Below, one piece after another: positions 1-14,600 of a DNA stretch of 64,000 bases. Numbering within the stretch: the first letter of the stretch is position 1; each line of letters opens with the position of its first letter. Location of the stretch: the NCBI GenBank assembly GCA_021014325.1, contig CM037467.1:13355273-13419272 (forward strand). Direction: 5' to 3'. Position numbers and translations under genes: made by a program. The notes below the pieces were generated by a model. The model saw only the letters and a program-made list of their open reading frames with translations. It was not told the origin of the DNA and made no database searches. This DNA is from Plazaster borealis. Lineage: Eukaryota; Echinodermata; Asteroidea; Forcipulatida; Labidiasteridae.

Positions 1-31
1 CGTAGCTGTAGCCGCCAATTCAGCGCAGTCT
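1..31. repeat. Truncated end of the CGTAGCTGTAGCCGCC inverted-repeat element
   Basis: The first ~22 bases match the right end of the element at 6631-6760; the rest of this copy lies off the left edge. Confidence 0.6.
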
Positions 32-922
32 AAGACTAGGGCAACAAGCTAATTCAATGCCTTATGTTTTGCTTTGAATACACAGAAATTCATTTTCAAT
101 ACCCAATTAATATATTGCTTTCAGGAGTTACATGTACATGTATACACTTTATGAAAACAGCTGTCGATAGACTGTGCAAGTCTCGTGCGTATTAAAGCGC
201 GTGAGTTTGTTTCCTTCACGCGTTAAAGCGTCATACGTGGGACCAAAGTGGTCCTAAAAATGTTTGAATACGCGCGAGACTTGCACGGTCTATTACACAC
301 GTCATCTAAGATTTTGGATAATAATAATCATTGAATATTCTAGTTTTAACCGATGGTGGATTTTGATGTTTTCAGAGCGTATGGTGTTGTGTCCATGTGT
401 ATTGGAACCGGTATGGGAGCAGCAGCTGTTTTCTACCACCCTGGACCTCAGTGAAACGTCAATGGCAAGCCTGCACCAAATCTACACCAAACTAAGCATC
501 AGTTGATTTGGTCAATCATAGCAAAATAATTAGACTGAACATGTTTTGTGCACACTGAATGCTAATATCGAGTAGCAAATGATGATTTTTGATTATGGAC
601 TCAGACTTTTTGTATTGCCAATTTCTATGCTTTACAAAGGAAATCGTTTACTGACAGACACAGTAATAAACACATCGATCTAATGATCTAATTAACTGAT
701 GTTTACATACGTACAAGTATTCAAATTGTTAACCTTTCAAAAGGGGTCCCAGTAAAGATCAATAAAAATTGAAGAAAATCCTTATTTTTTTGTTATAATT
801 CCCCATGTAACATCAAATATGAATTAATCGTACAATTAACATGGTGATATGAAATGTTATAATTTTCATGATCCAGATCATTTGTCATTTAACTTAACTT
901 CTTTGGATCCAACTCTATTAGC

Positions 923-1031
923 CTTTTAGAGATGTGGTGGACACTCTGGGACTGCACTGTTTGGTTTGGGTGTATACAGACAAATCTACCCAAACCTAGT
1001 GTCAAAGTATTGTGTCCACCATATCTCAAAA
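923..1031. repeat. Short inverted-repeat element with GATATGGTGGACAC ends
   Basis: The ends (GAGATGTGGTGGACAC and GTGTCCACCATATCTC) are inverted copies. The same end recurs at about 59213-59315, next to a region also duplicated at 61618. Confidence 0.6.
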
Positions 1032-1949
1032 TGGATTAGGAAATTTTGCTTCTATAAACAATACGCACAATAATCTATACCTCAAATGCAACTTCTTTCA
1101 TTTGAAGGGAGATTGTTGACCCTATTTCACGACTCACAGCGCACTAGCGCCTATCCTGTCCGCCATTTTGAGAGTCAAAATGTACACACAGGAATTAACT
1201 CCCAAAGTGGCGAAAATCGAAGAAGGAAATCGCACTTTTGGGGAGGTGCGTTCGGCGTTGTGCAAGGGGTCATACAGGTGTATTAGGGGCAACATTTAGT
1301 TTCCATCAATTTTGATTTATTTTATAAAAAGTATACAAGTAACATAAAGTAATATTTTTATATTTTGTATCATAATATTGCAAAGTGTGTAATCACTTCA
1401 TGATTGTATTAAATAAGAGAATAAAAAACCAGAATCTGTGGTCAGAACTCGCTGTTCATTACCCCATTGTCATTGTGTTGAGATTAGAACGTGTTTCCTT
1501 CACACAATAACATATTGTCTACATTAATAGATAACAACCGCATACACATACATAGCAACATGGACTGTAAGTGGTTACTCTAACACGTGTCACCATCCAT
1601 CATGGTCTGATACCCGCTGTGCATGCATGATAACTGATCATAATTAATACAAGAGATCAGACTACTGCCTCTGTTTGAGTTGTGTGTATTGGAATGAAAC
1701 AAAAAGCATACCTTCTGTAGTCTACAACAAGTTTATAACTAGTTATTATAACAGATTAATACCGATTAAAACTGATTACTGGATTAAATATCTACATACC
1801 CTTTTTTACAAAATGGAACAGTCCTTGATGATATCATTTACATATCTCTTATGAAAGTTGATTCCTTGCCTCCCTGTTGATCAAAGGATGAAGCATTTCT
1901 TTTTGAAGTTCCTTTGACAGTAATCTGCGCAGCCTGTTCATCCAATACA

Positions 1950-2448
1950 CCCCTTGCATATGACATCACAGTCTCAAACAGCGCCCTCAACAGGAAAAAG
2001 GAGGCAGACCATTGGACGACAGCTGCTCTTTGGTGCGTAAAAACATGTGCATGACCTCAGCGTACCAGCAGCGTTGCGCGTTATGCAGCAAGGGGTGTAT
2101 AAGTCCAAGAAGCAGACGAGGGCAGTCTTCAGGGTGACCTTAAGATGGTATCTCACCTTCCACGGGTGCGCTCTAATTCTTCAACGATGTTCGTCAATCG
2201 CTGTCGGGCTTTTTTGGAGCTTATGGCGCAGTTGACGAGACTTAGTAACTGCTTGGCTGAATACTCCTACAAAAAGAGAAAATGACAACAACTCAATAAT
2301 CTTGTGACTAATTTGGCCGCCATCACTGAGGTCAAACAATGGAAGCGTGCACTCATGCACGCGCCGCACACAACTCTCAGCCAATGATAGGTCTTCACTG
2401 ACCTCAGTGAGGGCGCTGTTGGGGTATTGTGACATCACATGCAAGGGG
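1950..2448. mobile_element. Non-autonomous DNA element, ~500 bp, CCCCTTGCAT inverted ends
   Basis: Left end CCCCTTGCATATGACATCAC and right end (reverse complement) CCCCTTGCATGTGATGTCAC are terminal inverted repeats, followed inside by CAGCGCCCTC on both arms. Its right third is related to the shorter element at 3899-4066. Confidence 0.65.
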
Positions 2449-2677
2449 TCTATACTAAGACTGAAATGCCTGGCTTCTACTAGCTAAGAGAGTGGGCGGC
2501 TTGAAGTAAAGAAGCAAATCAAGTCTTTCCAAGCAAAATCATGAGATATATGTTAGAGGATTTTGGGTGGATAGGGTTACAGAACATACAGCCCCAAGAA
2601 GACACTCAAGATATGGGTATAAGACAGAGGGAAATAATTACTGGGTTAGGGGGGGTGGGGAGGAACGACTGACGTAC

Positions 2678-5600
2678 CCTATGATCTTTAATCCATTGCT
2701 CCATGTCTGACTCTGATAAGTAGTAAGCCTTCACATACGTCTCAACAAACTCCTTGTCTGGAATGGGTCTGTAAAACACAAACACAGTAAACAAAGGGGT
2801 TGATTTTATCCTTCATTGATTCTAAGGAATCTTGTCTTTTGAGATGTTTCACTTCCTTGCCCTTACAAGAACGAAGTATCGCGCCTGACTGCTAATCGAT
2901 TCAAGGTTACGAAATCCAGCGATGATCTGCTCATTGGATGAATTACTCACCTGACATCAGTGAGCTTGTCCAGCTTAAGTAGAAATTGTTGGAAGTCCAG
3001 TTGCATCAAAGCCCTTCCCTCATTGCTACACTTCTTAGCGCTGGCAAACCTGCAAGTAAAAAAAACATTCTTTGAATCCTGGTTCCGAGATCTCCAGCTT
3101 GATGATTCATTCTGAATGTTCCAAAGTCTTTATGTAAATTATTTTCTCCCTTCAAGACACCTTGGTTTGATACCAGGATTGCACCTCAAAACTAATTGTT
3201 AATATTTCAAAATTGCTAATCTGAAAAAGCTAATTTATTGCCTCTAATTGCACCTCTGCATAAGGTCAGTACCCCTTCTGTTGACTTCACAGGCAGCTAC
3301 TCTGCCATTTTGGGAATCAATTGCAAAGATAAAGTGCAGGTCCAACCAAATGCTCATTGCAGAGAAGGGAATATGACTTCCAAAATGTCACAACAAAGAT
3401 TTACTGTTGGGGATGACATCTGGGCCCAATTTCATAAAGCTGTTGAGCAGAAAATTCTGCTCAGCAAATTTCTTTGCTAAGCAAGAAATGAGTGGGGTAC
3501 CAGTCACAGCAATGGCAACTGTATGGTATCTTGGCTGGTAACCTATCTTTCCTTAGCAAGAGTTTTCTGTGCTAAGCAAGTTTTTGTGCTTACATGCTTT
3601 ATGAAATTGGGCCCAGGTAAATTGGGCCAATACACAACATTCATTTCTATTTCAATATGGAACCAAAAGTAATTTTCAATTGCAGAAGAAAATGCTGAGA
3701 AAAGCTAAGAAGATTTGTTATTGTCTTTGCTTACCCTTCAACGTATGTGCGGTTAGCTAGCCGTACAAGATGACCCCACAAGATGTTGTAGACTGGACTT
3801 GGAATGGGTACCCGCCTTAATAAGAAAGAAGGAAATTCATTCAATTTTTGTTTTAAAATTTTTGTTTACAAAAAGATACAACTAAAATACAACGAATAGA
3901 CCTTATGCAAACGACATCACTGCAGTAGGGCGCCCTCATCATAGAGGTCAAAAGGAGGTTGCTCATTGGCCCATCCTGTGTGCTGCGCGTCAGAGATGTG
4001 CGTTTTCCATTGTTTCATCGTCATTACCTCTAAGATGGCGGCTGGATGACATCGGTACATAAGGCCCATTTACAAACAAATAAACAACTTGCTTTAATTG
4101 ACTTTCATCAGTTATCATTCACTGGAAGTTATGATAAACTTACCTGCTGACTTCATCCAGTCTTGTATTGAATATGACAAAATCCTGGGAAGAAAAAGAT
4201 AATGCGATGTGATGCACAATGGTATCAATAAATCAGGAAATTTCAAACCATAGTTGCTTCTCTGTATCTTGGAGTACAAGTATAGGCAAGATGGTGATCA
4301 ATATAAAACAAAATTGGCATGGGGAATAAAGATAACACACCAGTCTTTAAAAAGGGATTATAAATAAACACTGGTGGTTGTTATTGGACTTTGAAGGTAT
4401 AACAGGGCTGGGAAAGAAAAGAGGGTCAGGGAGAAGGGAAAGTCAGGGTTCAAAGGTTACCTGGAGGAGGACATCCACATAGGTGCTGTGTTGTGACATA
4501 ATGTCTTTAATATCCCACTTGACTGTGGCCATAAGTTGAAGCATTCGTTCAAAGAAGATGCATCTTGAGGCAACACCTCGGTAGACGGGTCGTCTCAGCT
4601 CACTGGCTACGCTCACAGTCTGTGGGTAACAGAGATGAGAATATAAATGCAAACAAGTCTTCAAGAAGTTGTATCTACCGCTGTGGCTGCTGGCTTTGGT
4701 GATAGCAACAGTCAAAGCCATGTTCTGACACAGGTTAGATAAAAGGAAGTTAAATAAAGGGAAGTTACACCACTCTCTAATTGAAAGAACTAATTATTAA
4801 CAATTTTAGGGGTGACCTTTTTTCTTTACAAACGAAATCCGAGAATTTTGACATGATTTACCTGAGAGTAAAACTGCTGAAGGAAGGGTTTCTTGGAGGC
4901 AGGAATAACCGACTCAAGATGAGGCTGAAGAAGCTGAAATTGCTCTGCAAGGAAAACTCTGTCACAAGAAGAAAGTGTTATATTAAATTAATTTGTGTAA
5001 TTCGTTAAAGTCAATTATTTTCTACATGATTTTTCTTTTTAAAGGTGGTGGGCAGGAGGGGTGGGGTTAGGGGTAGGAGAGGAGGGGTTAGGGAGGTAGA
5101 GGTTGAAGGGAACTTTATTAAACTGGTTCCTTACAATGATTCTGTTCCAACGATCCTCTCAGCTAGACCATGAAGCTGCTCGATCCCCGTCAACTCAACG
5201 ATCGGTGAAACATGAGGGAAGCCTATCTTCTCCTGCAACAATCACAAACAAAATCACAAAAATGTCAGTTTGGTACAAAGAGTTATCGATGGGTTCTTCT
5301 AACTGCACTGATGATTGTAGTGTGGGAGTCCTTGGACATCAAATTTAATAAATTATTGTTTAACCCTTCAGAGACCGTTCATTTCTGTATAATCATCACC
5401 ATACGCCCAGGTTTTTTTGTTGAATTTTTTTTATACAATTTTTTCTTGTAAAAGTGTCTGAACAAAATTCTACAAATCAGAATTTTGTTTTTGTTTTTAG
5501 AAACGTAGATACTATGTTAACATGAGAAACATTGGAAAATGTCAATTCAGGTCATGACCTTTATTTGACCTTTTTAGTTGAGTGGAAGTAGATCAGATCT

Positions 5601-8600
5601 TGCAGCCGTTTGCGGCCGCTATGGGCACAAGCCGTTTGCGGCCGATGTGGTCTCTAAAGGGTTATAGGTATTGTACAGGATTGGTAAGCATTGGGGTTGA
5701 TAGGGAGGGGTTGGTGGGGTCGGAGGGTCAATCTCACCCTGTTTTCCATGGGGTTTGGCAGCATGCCTGGTGGAGGTTCCTGCTGGATCATATTATCGCT
5801 GATTCTCTTCAGCGTGGTGCGGATCTTGTTGCTTAAACTCAACCCAAACGAATCATTCTGGAATTTCAGAACAAGAGGAGAATGGTATTCATGTAAAATG
5901 CAACAATAAACAAAATACTACTCAAAATAATGCCGTTTCTAAACTCTTTTAAAATAAACTAAGCCTTTATCATTCCTGGAAATAGGAAGAATAAATTTAG
6001 TCGCTAGGCAACCTGGAGAAACCTTTAAACATGTGAAAGCCTTCAAGAACATTAAATGAATAAGTCACCTCCTATCTTGTTACAGTATTCTTGATTATAA
6101 AGGTCTTATAGGTTACAGCTTAGAGCCAATTGAAGAAGAAAGAAGACTTATTGCTTAGTACCCTATCGGAAGTATAAAGGCAATTATGCATAGGTGTCTT
6201 GTACAAAGACAAAAGAAATGTGTTGCAAATTGCAGAAAAGACAAAGTATTGCAAATTGCAGACAAAGACAAAAGTCTTGCAAATTGCTGACAAAGACAGA
6301 AGTGTAGCAACTTTAGACATCAAAGTGATGAGTAAGGTTTTAGTGAAGACATCTTTAGTCTTTCAACTCACCATGTCTGTAGCGAAGAAGGTGTAGACCG
6401 AGAATAAGTAGTAGTCAAAGAGCTGAGACATGCACAAGACGACATCAAACGCAATGGGCTTTAGAACGGCCATCATCTGCATGTACTTCCCTGTAATATG
6501 CAAACCAAAAGTAATGAACTAGAAGCAAGAGGGAACGACATTGGATTTGTGAACGACAGATCGAGTTAATGAGAGACTACGAGACACTAGGTGGCAGCAG
6601 ATATACCAGGGTTCAATTTCTCAGAGCTAAGGTCGTATCCAAATTAGGGGCTACAGCTTCGGCTTCAACTGTTGCTAAGGGTGTTGCTAAGGACGTCCTA
6701 TACTTCACATGATGACGTGGACATCTAGCCGTAGCTGTAGCCGCCAATTCGGACACGGCCTACGACTGATCTTACGATGTGTGTCAATCTTAATTGCAAA
6801 GCTAAGTGTGGTGTCACAATACAAATCACTATGGCAACAAGACAACTCATCTTAAGATGAATCTTAGTCCTGGTAATTTTTCCATTGTTTACACAGTTCC
6901 GAGTATGAGCACATTTCCAAAAACAGTGATTTCAAACAGTAAGTCTGTCATTGACAAGCATCCCAGAAAATCTCCCATCTACAAAATAAAATGTATGCGT
7001 TGTTAACAGAGATTGAACGGAAATGTCCATACCAAAGAGGCGTAGTACATTGAGGGTAGTGTTGGCAAGAACCGGCACCGGACCCTTGGTTGATTGGGAA
7101 CGTCGCTTCCTTGAACTGAAAAAAAATAAGAAAGAAATAAACTGACTTTTTTAGTTGAGCAGTTTGAAAACCATTGGGGGATTTTAAAATTAATAATAAT
7201 AACAAAACCATTCTTATTTAGCGCATATCACCGTGAGGTCCCTATGCGCTGTAAAGGGGAAATCAGCAATTGTACAAAGTAAACAGATATGATTTCAGCA
7301 GGGTTTTGAATTATTCTGATGTTACAGACTGTTTAACAACCTCTGGAAGACTGTTCCATTAAGATCTTATTTCTTGTTGTAGAATTACATCATTTAATAC
7401 ATTTGAAATGTAATTTACAGGTTTAAATTCCTGAATAGACCGAGTACCTTTTTGTTAGTTTTCCTTCAGTCAGTTCATCAATGAAATCTTGTTTGAGTTC
7501 ATCAGGTACATCACTGTCGTCCGATTCCTCGTTACCATGGGAAATATCGTCACCCTCGTCAACCTACAGGAACGAAGCAAATTATGTACATGTAGAACCA
7601 GGCCAGAAATTTCATTGGTGAGAGGGCTAAGGGTCCAATCATCCAAGGGTCCTGGGCAGGTTCAAATCCTGCTCTAGTGATTTTTTCTTTGTTTAACTCA
7701 CCCTCCCCCACAAAAAAAGATAGAAAACACTTAGTCTGTGATAAGAAATGCTTCTGTACGATGAAGTGAGTGATTTGTGGTAAAATTAAACACAAAAGTA
7801 TGCCAGCTTTGAAGCCGGAAAAAGTGGAAACTTTGGGCGTGTGACACAATGATTTCCTAACAGGATAGTCAGATTGATAAACTTACTCCGTTCGTTCCGA
7901 TAACATCTTCATTTTCATCCTCGTCCATCCTTCGATCGAACGGACTTCCCTCGTCCCAGAAGCGATTGAAGAAGCCACCCTTCCCTCCGATCCTGATTGA
8001 CGGACTGGACTGGTTGGCTTGATCCCCACTCTGGGTCAGACCGGTCAGTCGGATAAATCGGAACTCATGTAGGTTAGTGATGGTGAAGTTGCCTTTGACC
8101 GGACACAGTTCCCAACCTTCATTCTCTAAGAACATCTGTAGCTCATCCAGACGGGATCTAAGATGTTCACGGTTCAAAAAGACACAGTTCTCATCACTAC
8201 CTTCGTTAATCAGCTGGGCTTAATTTCATGGCTCTGCTTACCATAAGCAAAGAATCGGCGCTTATGGAAGCAGAATAATCCACGCAAATTTCAATAGAGG
8301 GCGGTTTACATGTAAACAAAGGGCACACGGTCTGTATTCACATGTTTTCATTGGTATAGTCAACTTCAAGAAGAATATTGGACTTCAAGGAAAAGATTCT
8401 AGGAGTGCAGAGAAATATTTTTTTAAGTACCTGTGATAATTCTTGAAGTAGTTGAGACTCTGCTGTCGGAGTGAATCGTGAAGACTCTCCGACTTACTTC
8501 CGCAAAACTCCTCACCGACACGAATCAATCTAAGAAAGGAAAAGATAAAATCATTTAAATCAATAAAAACACATCGATAAAAAAGACGATAAACGAACTT

Positions 8601-11600
8601 GATGTAAATTTATAGTTAATTTTTTACAAGAACAAAGGTGTTCAAGACAAGGTGGATGCTGCCGTAGTAAGATTGAAGAAAACTCTCACCTGTTGACGAG
8701 GTCTAAGACGTGAATGAAATCATCGTATTTGAAATTGGACAGATCAGTCCCTAGGAGGAATGTCTTGACCTTCTGCTGCACATCCTGCAAAAGGTCAAAG
8801 GTTAAACACTAAGGTCAAGGAAGGTCACTAGAATTTTTAAAAACATTCAAAAACTCACTTGTGTTGTAAGTAAAGTCCCAGTCGAGTATTGATTTCGACT
8901 TCTTCAAGATCTTGGGATCTCGGTGGAGGGGGCAAGCTTCAACAGACTAGTCAGCTCTTTGTTCGGCTGCCCCCACTCATATGCTTGGATCTTTTTTATT
9001 ACTCTGCCTTTTCCTTTACAAGAAGTCTTGCGTGACCAATTCTTCTAGTGACTTTTTATTTATGAGTGAGCCCCCATTCTGACAACCCGAAATGACATAC
9101 CTGCCAGATCCTGGCCAGACCATGTTCCAGTTTAGTCTTGATGTATCGACGATTAAACGAAGCGTCCATTTCAGTAGCTACTACTTCCCCGGATTCTGAA
9201 CAAAATATCACAAAGAAATTCCTTGAAAAAGTTATTATTGTTATTATTATTATATAAGGATATATTATACCAAGGATGCCTCATAAGTGAACTTAATCAC
9301 TGTAGCTCACAAGCCTGAGGAAACCTGTAAACAAGGGTGCTTGCTATGTGAACCAGAAACACAGGGGTTAACCCCTACTCTTCCAAGATAAGTGTTCTGG
9401 GTTCTCTTACGTGCACTACCAATCCTAGTACACGGGACCTACGGCTTAATGTCCCATCCAAAGGACAAAGCAATTATGGTAAAGTATCTTGCTCAAGGAT
9501 ACAAGTGTTATGACCGGGACTCGAACCCACACTCTGCTGATCAGAAACACCAGAGCTTGAGTCCAGTGCTCTTAACCGCTAGGCCACGGGTATATAGCCC
9601 TAGCATTTGCATACTTTAAAAACCCCAATAGGCAAAGCTTCTTAGGTGAAACTCAAGTCCAAGGTTTTCAACTAAAAGACAAAATCAAAGTCTGCTAAAA
9701 TTCAACAAAACATTATCGATCCTATTTTTGTCAAGTAATAAACCAAACATATGGGTTTTGGAAGACTTAGGATGGTAGGAGTGGATCTACTATGAGAACA
9801 AACCTGTATGCTCCCTGGCGATGGGACTGATGGGGTCTTCGTTTGTCTCATGCCATTCTATCGTCTTGTAATAACTCTTCATCACTTCCCATAATGCCTT
9901 GCATAAATCCAACAGACACGGAATGTAGATATCTGTGGTGATGTGCTGAAAAATAATAACCAAGTTTAAATTACTGAAAATGGAAATTAAGGTTTTTTTT
10001 GACAGTTATATTTTGGTTTTCAATTAAGCAAAAGATTTTTAAAACTTTAATTTAATTTTTTTTAAATAAATAATTTAGCAAGAGAAGTTTAAGGGCTTGT
10101 GTGTATGATGAGGACTACAGCAATTGAAGAAACATTACAGAGGGCTTGAATTTCAAGAAAATCTCAAAGAAAAGACTTTTGAAGGGATAGCGGGCGTCCC
10201 ACTCGCCGGTCCTTTTCCGTTGCTCTCAGTGACGAGAACAATCGTCTTCCATTACCAGAAATATTTTGACAAGACATAAAATATTTCTTTCTTTTTCAAA
10301 TTGGCTGAACTTTTAGGGAGAGGTTTATCACTGAAAAGTTGAGGTAAACATTAGTTAATCGATTTGAAAAAAATCAAATAAAAGTAGACTGTAGAACTTG
10401 TGGAGTTACTGGTCAAGTGACAAAGGTACTGGACTCTGGCCAGTGGCCTAGTAGGTACTTCAAGCCCTGGTTTTTTTTATATATTTTTTTTTATGAGATA
10501 TCGCCGGACGGCCACTTCAAGGTGAGGGCTACACTTTCGACCCAAATCAACTGTCCCCAGGGGCACGTTGCCACCTACTCCTAGGGCTTAAACAGGGTTA
10601 ACCCCTTCACAGTCCGTAAGGATGTAGGCATGGGTATCATCCACTGGGAGCCTGGCTGGTAGAGCAGAATGCACTACCTTCCCAACTTTTTATGAAGCAA
10701 TTATGGTTAAGTGCCTTCCTCAAGGGCACAAGTGTCATGACCGGAATTCGAACCCACACTCTGCTGCTGACAACACCAAAGCTTGGTGAACTAGACCGCT
10801 CGGCCAAGACACGCCACTGTTAGGGGTAAGGTTCCCGTCTCCTGAGTAGACTCACCCCACATAGATCCTTATATTGCATCTTCTGGAAGTTGGTATTCTC
10901 AGATCCGCTCATGAGTTCGACATAACCCAAGACGATGGTGAACGCTGAGTTGTGTATTGCACTGGTGAAATGCATGTGCAGCTGATCCATCGCTGTCTGA
11001 TTCAAAACACAAAAAGTTGATTTTAGAAATGAACTTCTGCTGACCAATCTTGCTTACTGAACTATAGAGTAAGCATCAATGGAATACTTACTTGTGTCTT
11101 GCCGAGTAATGTGTAAGCTGTTTGGACCTTCTCGTAGTGCTTGATGTCAAAGTTACTGCACGTCTTAGCGAGGGCCTGGTCAAGTTGCTCCTGTTAGAAT
11201 GAAAGAAAATGTAGATTAACTGGGGATCTGCTGGAAATGTTGCTATTGACAAAATTTAAATTCTTTTGGAAATATTACTTTGATTGAATAAGTATAATCT
11301 TACCTCAATCATTTCCAACGTGTCCTGAAGTTTAGAGCTCAATTCACTGCACAAAGAAGAAAGTACTGTTACTACAGAAACACTTTAAACAAATCTCCAA
11401 CAAGTTTTATTCTTTACTTTGTGTAAAGTCTTAATCACTTTACAAATCCACAAACATCATTAGCAATCAAAGAATGTCAGTCAAGTTCCTTTAAAGGGAT
11501 TGTATACGTTTGGTAATTGGAACCTACTGTTTGTTTCAAACCTATATAGTTGTAGATATACCATACAACTACCCTGTAAACATTTCATTTCATAAGGTGG

Positions 11601-14600
11601 TAGCGTTTTTGAGATACTGCCGAAAATCTGGCGCGGTTATGTCCACGCAGGAAGAATAATCTGCAATTGGAATACACAATCTGAGAAGATTACTGTCAGT
11701 AACGCTTCTCAGATTCAAATTTTGGGGGATAAAAAGAAACATTATTTTTCCATAACCGCAGTGAAAAGTTTCTCAAAGTGCTTTTTACTATCAGAAGCTG
11801 CTGTACTTTTTGCAAGTAAGTTTTTAATACCATTAATTTTATGAGTAATTAACAAACGTATACAGACCCTTTAAGTATTTTTAGCAAATTTCGCAGAAAA
11901 GGGGCAAAATCTTTTTACCTGATGCATTTGTAATGTCTAAAGGTGCTAGCAGCCTTCTGACATTCCATGCAAAGCTGTATAGCACCAGGATAATCCTCCT
12001 CCTGTACAAATAAACAAAATGATGATAAATGGATTCGAACCACCTATCAGCTGGGCCCAATTTCATAGAGCTGGTTAAGCAGAAAACAATGTTTAAAAGA
12101 TTTCTGCTAAGCAAAACAAGGCAGGATACCAGTCACAGATTGTACATCTGACATAGTATTTTGGCTGGCAACCATATTATGGTATTCTGATATTCTGAAA
12201 TAAGAAACATGGGTGTGCTGAAGCTTCTGGTTCAATCTCAGCGAGTTTGGAGACAATTTTTTTTCAAAGTGCTCAGAACGCTCTGAGATTAGTTCTGAAA
12301 CAAGAAACATAGGTGTGCTGAAGCTACTGGTTCAATCTCAGCGAGTTTTGTTGTGCTTAGCTATTTTTTGTGTTTAAGCAGCTCTGTGAAATTTGGCCCT
12401 GGTTGCATCACCAGGTGCATCACCACCAAAGATTATAGAGCGCCGAAGGTGCAAGATGGGGAACCTGGGTTGAATGTGAAATGTGCACTGGACGCCATTT
12501 CAGCAAGCAACTCTTTTGATGCAACAATAGATCAGTGCAGACAATGACCATTGCTATCAATGGCGCCCATGCGTATTTCAAGTTCCAACAATATACAAGG
12601 ATTTAAACACTTCGGTGTACGAGTAAAATAAAAAATAATGTTCTTTATCCCTGATGTAAACTTAACATCTTTTAAAAGTTACATCTTTTTTGTCAATTCA
12701 AACTTACCTCTAACATTTCTCTTAACCGGATGTCTGTTTGTTGCTGTTTGGAGAAAAAAAAAAAAACATATTGATGAAAGTTAAACATGTCAACTTATAT
12801 GAAGTTTTTGGACTTTTGAGGGTATTTTTCAGATATTTTTTATATATCCTCGGAATTTCTTGTTAATACTTCTGAGGTCAAACATTTTGAGTCATCAACT
12901 ATGGATATAAATTAAAGGACACAAATGAGATAGTCGCAGTAAAAATAAAAATTGTGAAAAGAGATCTCCGATACAATATAGTACAATCTTTCTAACCAAC
13001 ATTGTTTTTGACTCTCACCAATGTTTTAATTGTGTGTAGACTCTTCATCAAGTTCAGTAACTGTTGTCGCTTTCGGAAATTGGCAAGAATACTCAGACTC
13101 GCCACTGTGAAACCCTGCTTGGCCATCGCTAGTTGTCTGCAAAAAAAAAAAACCATTGGAGCTTTACAATTGTTTAAAATATTAACCTAATATTAGATCA
13201 CCATCTGAAGTTATTGAATTTACAAATGTCTGGAGTAAATTTACAGGTACATAATGAGAAATCTAATTCGTGCTTTTTCTGTGGGCTTTCTGCATCTCTC
13301 TCATTTTATTTCTTTCCACTTGACTACTTCTGTTACACCAATATACTTGTTAATGTGTGTTGTGTTGTCATTCGCCTTCGAGAAAGACTCTGCTAGGGTC
13401 GAAATGTTAGGCCATTAACTATTTTTGTGCATTTATACCATAAGTCCTTTTGGTTGGTAAGCAGTTTGCAACAGCTAGTTCTATTTTCTCTTTAATAAAC
13501 CTCATACATGAATGTAATCTCTGTTTCAAATGATAAGGAACAGAGCTGTCGCATGTCACTGGGCAGACTCGGTGGTCGAGCAATTAACAGAGCTGCCAAC
13601 CTTGGACTGGGCATTTCAGTATTCTTTAGGCTGAAAATCAGTATTTTGCCAATGAAATCAGTATTTTTCTGCGCGGCGCCGATACACTTCTTGTACTCGA
13701 CTACCAGCTGGTAATTGAATTACCTTATGCGTATGCTTTGCTCAAAAAAAAAAAGAAAAAAAAAGTAAAGCATTTTTTGCGTATCTGACCGCAATTTGCG
13801 CTACACTGTGCATTGGGAGAAGCCATACTGCAATTCTTTCCAATTAATGATATCAAAATACTTTAGTTTCTGTACCATCGTTTATTAAAATGAATAAAAA
13901 ATGTTCACGTTTGCACAGGAAACACACCATTACAATACCACAGTGGAGGGCAGTCAAGTGTTTGAAGGACTTCGGCAAGTTTGTCAACTTGGTTTTCCAA
14001 CCAATTCCATGTCCACCCATTGCATTCTTTACGCCTTTTATCACTATTTTTCATCAGATCTTGGCCTCCATTGCATCGAAGATATCTTTCCTTTTTGTCA
14101 TTTTTATTTCAAGTTATACATTGATGCAGCGATCGCGATGTTTCACACACTAAACAACGTCAACACGCTTGTTCCTTGCAGAAGTAAAATTTATCACAGT
14201 GTCTGTTTGCCGCCGCATCCCATACACGTGAGCATTAGAAAAACTGCGGCGCCAGTCTCTACAAAAGCCATGTGTGTGGGTGATGTTGTGAGACATGTAC
14301 TATAGAATGTATGCTGTACAAGGTGCATTGTGTCTCCGTGTGACGTGTAGACACGTCTCAGTGCACGGAGATCACTCTGGCAGTAGTTAAGTCCTTCAGC
14401 GCAATAGGTTATGGTACCTAATAAGCCCTGAAACGTGTGTGAATTCGCGGCTTTCATTTTTATTACGATCTCATTGTTTGTACTGCATTTGCACTGGGGC
14501 TTAAAAAGTATGATCGGCTTTTTCCAAATCCGTATTTTGAAACGCAAATTCGTACTTCCGTATTCTTGGTTGATTTCCGTATGAAATACGGAAAATCCGT

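Larger units (their letters stand above)
1..2677. other. Left edge: sequence downstream of the last VPS50 exon found
   Basis: This is probably the last VPS50 intron. I looked on the minus strand for the expected terminal exon (family C-terminus with an NKKARQKLL-like stretch) and did not find it. The stretch carries a partial MITE at 1-31, a small inverted-repeat element at 923-1031 and a large inverted-repeat element at 1950-2448. An open 38-codon minus-strand stretch near 1840-1950 does not resemble syndetin. Confidence 0.5.

Noticed and set aside
2181..2444. Minus-strand ORF ending TKSRQLRHKLQKSPTAIDEHR as the missing VPS50 C-terminus
   Set aside because: The RQ and TAIDE resemblance to the syndetin tail is weak and out of register, and the ORF lies inside the 1950-2448 transposon.
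13901..14305. 134-aa ORF as a host gene
   Set aside because: It lies within an inverted-repeat element with target duplications, inside a VPS50 intron, and shows no domain.
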